Positions 58,265 to 64,000 of a stretch of DNA of 64,000 nt are shown here, piece by piece. The translations under genes and the position numbers were made by a program. The stretch is from NCBI GenBank assembly GCA_949752735.1, contig OX457038.1, positions 20,980,548 to 21,044,547 of the forward strand, written 5' to 3'. A model generated the notes under the pieces. It was not told the origin of the DNA. It saw only the letters and a list, made by a program, of their open reading frames with translations, and made no database searches. This stretch comes from Lumbricus terrestris. Taxonomy: Eukaryota > Annelida > Clitellata > Crassiclitellata > Lumbricidae. Positions within the stretch are counted from its first letter, which is position 1; every line of letters begins with the position of its first letter.

Positions 58265-58345
58265 TGGCGTCCCTTCGAGGAACCTACTCAGGAGCGCTCC
58301 CATGCAGTGCTGCAGGAGTGGGAACGCTCCTGCATGAGCTGGTTG
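58265..58345 (-). repeat. Fragment related to the SINE at the right window end
   Basis: 'cgtcccttcgaggaacctactcaggagcgctccc' follows the same order as 63847-63881 (cgccccttcgggctctctat, then tcagaggcgctccc). The piece also contains an inverted caggagcg/cgctcctg. It is a short relic. Confidence 0.5.
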
Positions 58346-59594
58346 AATGGTTAATATTGTCGCTTAGTAAGGTAACTGGTAGGCAATTCGCTGCGTGAAT
58401 CTGAAAGAATGATCACTTTCATGAGACAACAAGATCAAGAAGTTAAAAACTTTGTGAAATTTCTTTTATCTAAATTGTTTAGAATCAATTTTTGTTGTTG
58501 ATCGATGTTTCTGTAGTCATGTTTCGCTGCGCACTTGTGACTTTATCGTCTGCAACTGTTATTGCTTATTTTTAAAAGGTATACGTCATATTGTTGCATG
58601 TGTAATCGGCAGATGCAAATAGAGGCCACTTACAAACTTACTCAATTAACCTACTTAATTAGTGATTGCAACAACTAATTTTATTTGTTAAATGTAACCT
58701 TTTAAATTTCGAGGAAATTAAAAAGTAAAGAAAAATTATGTCTAAAATCATACCAATTTTGGCTGTCATACGCTACAAGAACATCAGAAGTTAAAACCTT
58801 AATAAATGCAATTTTAGCCTTCACTCAGTGCTAATGGTATATCGCGCACAGAATCATCTTTTGTTTACATGAAATGTCAGATGAATCGTGGCATACCATC
58901 GGGAATACTCGACACATGTCGATGCGACGACGTCATAGTTCAAAGCGTCATCCTCTTCACTGTAGTGCAGCCTTTGATGCAGTCCACACAAGTGGTCTCT
59001 GTGGACGAGAGATGATATAACATCGTTGCACTTGAATGTAGGCCTGCCACCGTCCGTTCGTATATCCCCACCCGCCCCCTTCTATTCTTGCCTGTAATGG
59101 ATTCCTTATCGCTCTCCTCATCTTTCTTTATCTAGTATATAACTGATATGCTTGGATTGTCTTCTTCGCCTTTTCTTGTAATGTCCGGACGAATGTCTCC
59201 TTTCTTTGGAACAGCCTTTTGCACTTGGCTGTAAGCTTTTTGCTCTCACTTGGATTTCTGTCTCGTGTAGTCTTCTGTTACAGTCTTAGCAGCTTTCGTG
59301 TAGCCTTCGCTTTCTGCGTCTGTGCAAATTATTGCCGTGCATTTAAACTGAAATCTTTAGGATTGAAAAAGAGAAGGACACACATTCAGCGCATATTAAT
59401 CCAGACAATTGATTCGAGTCAGATAGATTGTTTTTCAATGCTTATTCTCAACATGCTCAGTTTAATGCGACCTCGAAATTCATTGATTGCTCGATCAAAT
59501 TATTCCATTTCTACACAACAATTATTCGGTGACAGTTAATGTTAGGCCTACGTATGTGAGTTTGAAAAAGGTTATTGAGAGACGTTTTGGAGCT
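58346..59594. other. No gene recognised
   Basis: AT-rich, chance reading frames only. Confidence 0.45.
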
Positions 59595-59602
59595 TATAAC
59601 AG

Positions 59603-59900
59603 CATAGGCGGAGACCTGGGCCGAGAATTGGGGGGACGGAAAGTCGCGAGATTTTGCGAAAAATTTCTGACGACCGGCGAAATCTCGAAAAAAAAATTAT
59701 TTTCGCCGCCAAAAAGTTGATGATCTTTTTTCTCTCTTTTTTAGTCATCCGGTCAAATCTCGCCGAAATTTTCTATTTTCGCCGCCAAAAAAAGTCTTGA
59801 CGCTCAAAGATTGGGGGGGACAAATGCATGGGCCGTCCCCCCCCCAACACTTTCATTGGGAGGACCGTCCCCCCTGTCCCCCCCTAGGTCTCCGCCCGTG
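59603..59900. mobile_element. 298-bp hAT-like MITE
   Basis: Ends cataggcggagacctggg and ctaggtctccgcccgtg are inverted repeats. The 8-mer tataacag is duplicated at 59595-59602 and 59901-59908. The interior is G/C-run-rich (gggggga / tcccccc) and has two 'cgaaatttt/ttttcgccgccaaaaa' blocks. Its terminus belongs with that of the MITE at 40768. Confidence 0.92.
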
Positions 59901-59908
59901 TATAACAG

Positions 59909-60272
59909 ACACTATAGAGTGGATATGATATCGATGCTGTTGGCGGTAGGGCACAGAGTTTGGGAAATTTCATCTGGAATTTCTCTTGACAGCAGATCCA
60001 CGGTTTCTCTGACTATCACAAGCCTATAGACTCTATCCTATAGATCACTTTCTTTTAGGAAATTCGCTCAAAAACCTTTTTACTGCTTAATGGTTTTCTT
60101 AATATTTTTAACAATACTCAACCATCTCTACTGAAAGCTACTTCCGTTGTTATCCTTGTTTAATTGGAAATACAGTCATTACGACATCGTATTTTTAGTC
60201 CATTTTCGCTTTCTTCATTTGAGGAGCTAAAGCTATATATCGTCCTAAGCGCTAAGCGTTGTGAGGTATATA
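59909..60272. other. No gene recognised
   Basis: AT-rich spacer between two hAT-type elements. Confidence 0.45.
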
Positions 60273-60528
60273 GTCTAGATCAGGGGTGTCAAAGAGCTGG
60301 CCCGCGGGCCATTTCTGGCCCGCCGACGATTTTTTTCTGGCCCGCGGAGCCTTCCCTAAAGATTACAAAATTAGAAGATAAAAGTTAATTTTTTATTTTA
60401 CACTAAATTTACAGTCAGCGCCAAATACATGGAGGCTTTTTCTTACGGGCGTCACTTTGCTCAGACGCAGCTCTGTGTAGACTGTGTATCCATGGTTTCC
60501 TATTGGTTCAAGGTTGTCTGTTAACAAA

Positions 60529-61311
60529 GGTGTCACGACAACTGGTCTACAGACAACTCGTCTAACGACAAGTGGTCCCCAGACAATTCGTCTAACGACA
60601 ACTAGTCTACAGCACTTGAGGAATGGAATCTGGATGGGAGTTTTTACAGGTGAAATAGAGTTTGGATCAGTGCTTAAAGTGTGGCTGGACGGTCATGGAC
60701 GGCGTCCATGCACTTATTTTAAAATCTGAACGCCTTCCAGCCATTATTGGCCAGCAATGACTGGAAAGGTAAAAGGCGTTCTTTTGGAAAGATAAGGGGC
60801 GTCCAGGCACTTATTTTTCCACACTTTAAGCACTGGTTGGATTGTTGAAAAAACGCAAAAGAAGTCAAATCTGGATGAAGGTTCTTTTACAGGTGAAATA
60901 GAAGCTGAATTGACGAAAATAACGCATGAGAAATAAAAGCTGGATGAAGGTATTTCTAGATCTGAAATAGAAGCTGGATTAATGAAGAAACGCTTACGTA
61001 GCCTAATGGAAGCTGGACGAGGGTATCTTCATATCTGAAATAGAAGCTGGATTGACGAAAATAACGAGCAGAGAAATAGAAGGTATTTTAAAATCTGAAG
61101 TAGACGCTGGATGCATGTTGAGATATAAATAAATGAAAATCATCAATCCTGCTTCCATTTAAGCTAGAAAACCATTTAACTTTTTTTTATAAATCCAGCT
61201 TCTATTTCACCAATACGATTCGTCTGTAGACCAGTTGTCGTTAGATGAATTGTTTGGGGACCACTTATCGTTAGTTGTCTGTAAGCTTAGACCAATTATT
61301 GTCATGGGACC
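60529..61311. mobile_element. MULE-like foldback element nested in the hAT
   Basis: Ends ggtgtcacgacaactggtct and the reverse complement of the right end ggtcccatgacaataattgg are related inverted repeats. They continue through words such as acagacaact, aagtggtcc and caattc.tctaacgacaact for about 90 bp. The 9-mer gttaacaaa is duplicated at 60520-60528 and 61312-61320. A 9-bp duplication with long inverted termini is typical of Mutator-like elements. The interior carries repeats of 'tgaaatagaagctgga' and no transposase. Confidence 0.75.
60668..60835. mobile_element. 168-bp MITE inside the foldback element
   Basis: Ends cagtgcttaaagtgtgg and ccacactttaagcactg are perfect 17-bp inverted repeats, and the interior continues as imperfect inverted sequence (ggacggcgtccatgcactta / taaggggcgtccaggcactt). 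CAGTG ends fit hAT-type MITEs. The flanks (gtttggat, gttggatt) are only an imperfect duplication. Confidence 0.8.
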
Positions 61312-61419
61312 GTTAACAAAATTATGAAGTTGGACGATTATGTTACGTAGCCTATGTATTTCTTTGTTGAATACTGCAGTTAACCAGTATGCTTAATTTG
61401 TCAGGAAAAGGTTAGAGTT

Positions 61420-61728
61420 GTGAAGGAATACAACCTCCGTAGACGTTATGATACGAAGCATGGTGATATTTATAGTGGGGGCCTAGGCCAGAGTAATAAA
61501 GATAAGATTGAAGATTTGAAGAAGAACTTGGCCAAGCAGCAGAATATTTTCAAGACAATCATTCACCAGTCAGTGTCTGCTGTAGGAGCAAGCTATGCAG
61601 TTTCTCACATGGTTGCCACAGCTAAGAAGCCTTTTGCCGAGGGAGATTTTGTAAAAGATTGCTTGTTGAAGGCCTCGGAAATTGTGTACCCGGATAAAAA
61701 GCAGTGTTTTGCTGTTTTGCTAATATAA
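61420..61728 (+). pseudogene. N-terminal fragment of hAT transposase (GTF2IRD2/ZBED-like)
   Basis: It reads EYNLRRRYDTKHGDIYSG, KIEDLKKNLAKQQNIF and FAEGDFVKDCLLKASEIVYP. This is the region after the BED-type zinc finger (YNLxRHYxTKH) in Charlie-type hAT transposases and their relatives such as GTF2IRD2. The frame then leaves the family pattern after PDKKQ and stops, 12 bases before the mariner insertion. The dimerisation and catalytic regions are absent. Confidence 0.8.
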
Positions 61729-61740
61729 GTTTATGATATA

Positions 61741-62955
61741 CACCGTGATTCAAAAAAAAGTAAGCCAAATTATTTTTCATATATCTCCAATGCCTGATAA
61801 CATATCACGCTAAAATTTTCCAAATATTTAGAGAATTGGACCAAGAATATAATTCCAAGATTTCATGAGATAAAGTTGAACGGATAAAAAGATATGTATC
61901 TTTCAACTTCATATGCCAAAATTTCAGTTTACAAGCAATTTTCTGTTAGAATCAATCAAATGTGAGTCAAACTTTTTCAGTATCTTTTTGGCCTGATAAT
62001 TAATCATAGTAAGATTTTCCCAATATTTAGAGAATTGAATCAAGAATGGGATTCCAAAATATCAAGTCATAAATTTGAACGGATAGAAAGATATGAATAT
62101 TTCAACTTCATCTCCCGAAACTTCAGTTTTCAGCAAGTCTGTTATGGTGTTCTTTGCGGTTTCGACGCTTGATAGTTCCCAATTTTGGTCTTCAGTGACC
62201 CTGGAGTAAAAGTTAATGGATCCTATTATCGCAACGTTCTGCTGTCACAACATCCTCTATCTGTAATCAGAAATCTAGCCCCCAGAAGGCTGTTTTTTTT
62301 TCAATAGGACAGTGCCCCAGCCCACCGAGGCAAGGAAACCATTGAAATGCTGACAAGAGAGACACCATACTTCATTTCTCCCTTATTATGGCCTCCGAAC
62401 AGCCCAGATTTGAATCCTGTCGACCATAAAGTGTGGAGCTTGATGCAAGACCGAGCAGACAACAACCCATGGTATAAACGATCTGAAGTAGCGCTTGATG
62501 GAAGTGTGGGATGACCTGGACCAGCGGATAATCGACGATGCTGTTGCCCAATGGCGCCAGCGCCTCCAGGCTTGCGTGCAAACAGAAGGAGGACATTTTG
62601 AGCATCCTTATTTAATTAAATAATCAAACCAAACTGTGGGAATCATGTTGTTATTCAATTCTCTACATATCTGGAAAATTTTAGCTTGATTAGTCATCAG
62701 GCATTAGAGATATAAGAAAAACAGTTTGACTTACATTTGATTGAATCTAACAGAAAATTGCTTGTAAACTGAAATTTCGGTATATGAAGTTGAAAGATGC
62801 ATATCTTTTTATCCGTTCAACTTTATCTCATGAAATCTTGGAATCATATTCTTGGTCCAATTCTCTAAATATATGCAAAATTTTAGCGTGATATGTCATC
62901 AGGCATTGGAGATATTTGAAAAACATTTTGGCTTACTTTTTTTTGAATCACGGTG
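61741..62955 (+). mobile_element. Mariner/Tc1-like transposon with long inverted repeats
   Basis: Ends caccgtgattcaaaaaaaag and cttttttttgaatcacggtg-type are inverted repeats, flanked by the TA duplication (61739-61740, 62956-62957). Each arm is over 200 bp and itself contains two diverged copies of the same subterminal unit (gataaagttgaacggataaa and similar), so the element has nested subterminal repeats. A decayed transposase lies between. Confidence 0.93.
62140..62623 (+). pseudogene. Decayed mariner/Tc1-like transposase
   Basis: Split over frames, it reads APAHRGKETIEML, TPYFISPLLWPPNSPDLNPV followed by Asp, VWSLMQDRADNNPW, and EGGHFEHPYLIK before a stop (62621-62623). These are the second catalytic region and the third (NPVD) of IS630/Tc1/mariner DDE transposases. 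The N-terminal DNA-binding half is missing, and a T-run (62290-62298) and indels break the frame. Confidence 0.85.
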
Positions 62956-63163
62956 TATTTGACTGTTTGTATGCTAAAAAATGCGCCATTTGAGATTTAC
63001 TTATACAAAACTTTTCTGCGAATTGGCTGACCAAGCCCGGAGCTCTCTCAGATCACTGCTCAATTTTGCTCAGGAGCTTCGATCGACACCCTGGCCCGCC
63101 ACTTGTTGGAAAATGTTCACACTGGCCCGCCACTAAAAAAGGTTTGACACCCCTGGTCTAGAT

Positions 63164-63843
63164 AATCATAATATGCTTCTATGGTGTAGTAGGCTGCAAA
63201 ATATGCGTTTCCCTGAGTTCCGTGGCGTTCTGAAACCGAATGCAGAATGCGCATTGAAGGAATGACAAACGCTTGTTGACAGCTCGGATGTACCTTAAAC
63301 AATGGAAGGTCATGAGTGGACAGACAACGTGCTGAGACATGTAGCGCTGCGCCAGCCACGTGAGAGACAGGAGACTTAGACCTAGGCGTGTATTTCCAAA
63401 ACGGTCCATGAGATTTATGGCTTTTTCTATCTCAACATTCTCCCGGCAAAGTAGCCTGCGCCCTTCAGAAGCCGAAGGAAATATTAGCTGGATCATCAGT
63501 TAGCGTCAAACACATTTCTTATTGCTGCTGGTATTTTTCTTTCAAAAACGTTGACAACGACTTTGTCTGCGCTGTGTGTTTGGGTGTAGCGCACGAGAAA
63601 CGGCTTATACAGTCTTCGTGCTGCAGAGCGAATTTAGCCAGTTAATCTAGGAAAATAGACAAGAGTGCGACGCATATGAAGAACGCCTAAGTAGACTCGA
63701 CTTGTCGAACAAACGCCAAACGCTTGTTTGGTGAAGTTGCAAAAGATCTCTGATTGCAAGGGGAACAGGCGAATAATTTATTCTATGCAAGTAGTAAGTA
63801 AGCAGGTCAAATAGGTTTCGTTTGTTTGTATGTACACTTGTTA
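63164..63843. other. No gene recognised
   Basis: Right flank of the hAT insertion; chance frames only. Confidence 0.45.
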
Positions 63844-64000
63844 TAGCGCCCCTTCGGGCTCTCTATTCAGAGGCGCTCCCGACTACAGCGCGAACACTGC
63901 ATCGGAGTTTCACGCCGAAGCGCTGAACAATTGCGAGTGAAGGACTTGCCCAAGATTCCTACGCGGCGACTTGAGGTGGATTCGAACCTGCAACTCTCCG
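63844..64000 (-). mobile_element. tRNA-derived SINE, cut by the window end
   Basis: On the minus strand it has a B box (ggttcgaatcc, from 63971-63981) followed by a SINE body with gggcaagtccttcactcgca and a 3' part ggcgcctctgaatagagagc. The tRNA-like A box would lie beyond 64000. Confidence 0.6.

Larger units (their letters stand above)
60281..63155 (+). mobile_element. hAT (Charlie/ZBED-like) transposon carrying nested insertions
   Basis: Termini caggggtgtcaaa and tttgacacccctg are perfect inverted repeats, and subterminal 'ggcccgcgggcc' / 'ggcccgccac' words recur. The 8-mer gtctagat flanks both sides (60273-60280, 63156-63163). It contains an N-terminal transposase fragment, a MULE-like foldback element with a MITE inside it, and a mariner. 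Without the insertions it is under 0.9 kb, so most of its transposase had been deleted. Confidence 0.95.

Noticed and set aside
59219..59539. 106-residue hydrophobic frame
   Set aside because: Composition of AT-rich spacer, no domain, no conserved start context.

Overview
This is eukaryotic, almost certainly metazoan nuclear DNA. It is AT-rich and intron-containing, dominated by transposable elements and simple repeats, with only two well-supported host gene segments. The genes (an animal TRIM-NHL protein and an RGK-type small GTPase) and the mobile-element mix (L2/CR1-like and RTE-like LINEs, a Ty3/gypsy LTR element, hAT, Tc1/mariner, Helitron and MULE-like elements) suggest a marine invertebrate. 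I cannot fix the phylum from the sequence. The palindromic octamer TAGGCCTA recurs at least 22 times, mostly in unannotated AT-rich DNA.

Layout. 0-10 kb: a 77-bp inverted exact copy of part of the TRIM gene (545-621), a 33-bp minisatellite (2514-3240), the TRIM-NHL gene on the minus strand with one coding exon (6812-4392), and a possible beta/gamma-crystallin-like exon (about 9470-9750). 10.3-16.9 kb: a 6.6-kb segment bounded by hAT-type inverted termini and a perfect 8-bp target duplication, carrying an unusual GC-richer cargo. 19.8-22.3 kb: a LINE 3' end and a diverged repeat with a conserved GTCATGGAGTTGAC-like motif. 22.4-28.6 kb: a very young LTR retrotransposon whose pol has lost most of RT, RNase H and integrase, and whose 3' untranslated part holds a tandem array of four related RNA hairpins. 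28.8-32.2 kb: a short hAT-like MITE, a short Helitron and a 19-bp minisatellite. 36.1-36.9 kb: a 10-bp minisatellite. 39.2-41.2 kb: an L2/CR1-like LINE with its own target duplication and a nested MITE. 42.7-44.7 kb: a probable 5'UTR exon, an intron filled by a GATA/GA microsatellite, and the first coding exon of an RGK-like GTPase. 45.8-49.5 kb: a 769-bp hAT-like element, a 40-bp perfect palindrome, an 890-bp homopurine tract and a 43-bp perfect hairpin. 51-56.6 kb: mariner-type inverted-repeat elements, a decayed RTE-like reverse transcriptase and a tRNA-derived SINE. 59.6-63.2 kb: a MITE, then a complete hAT insertion containing a MULE-like foldback element, a MITE inside that, and a mariner. 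A partial SINE runs off the right end.

The two host genes have no visible functional link. The informative biology is the insertion history: at least nine elements can be delimited to the base by terminal repeats plus target-site duplications, and several are nested. The most unusual objects are the recently mobile but pol-deleted LTR element with its hairpin array, the four-element hAT nest, and the inverted TRIM gene fragment. All identities rest on reading motifs by eye; no database search was possible.
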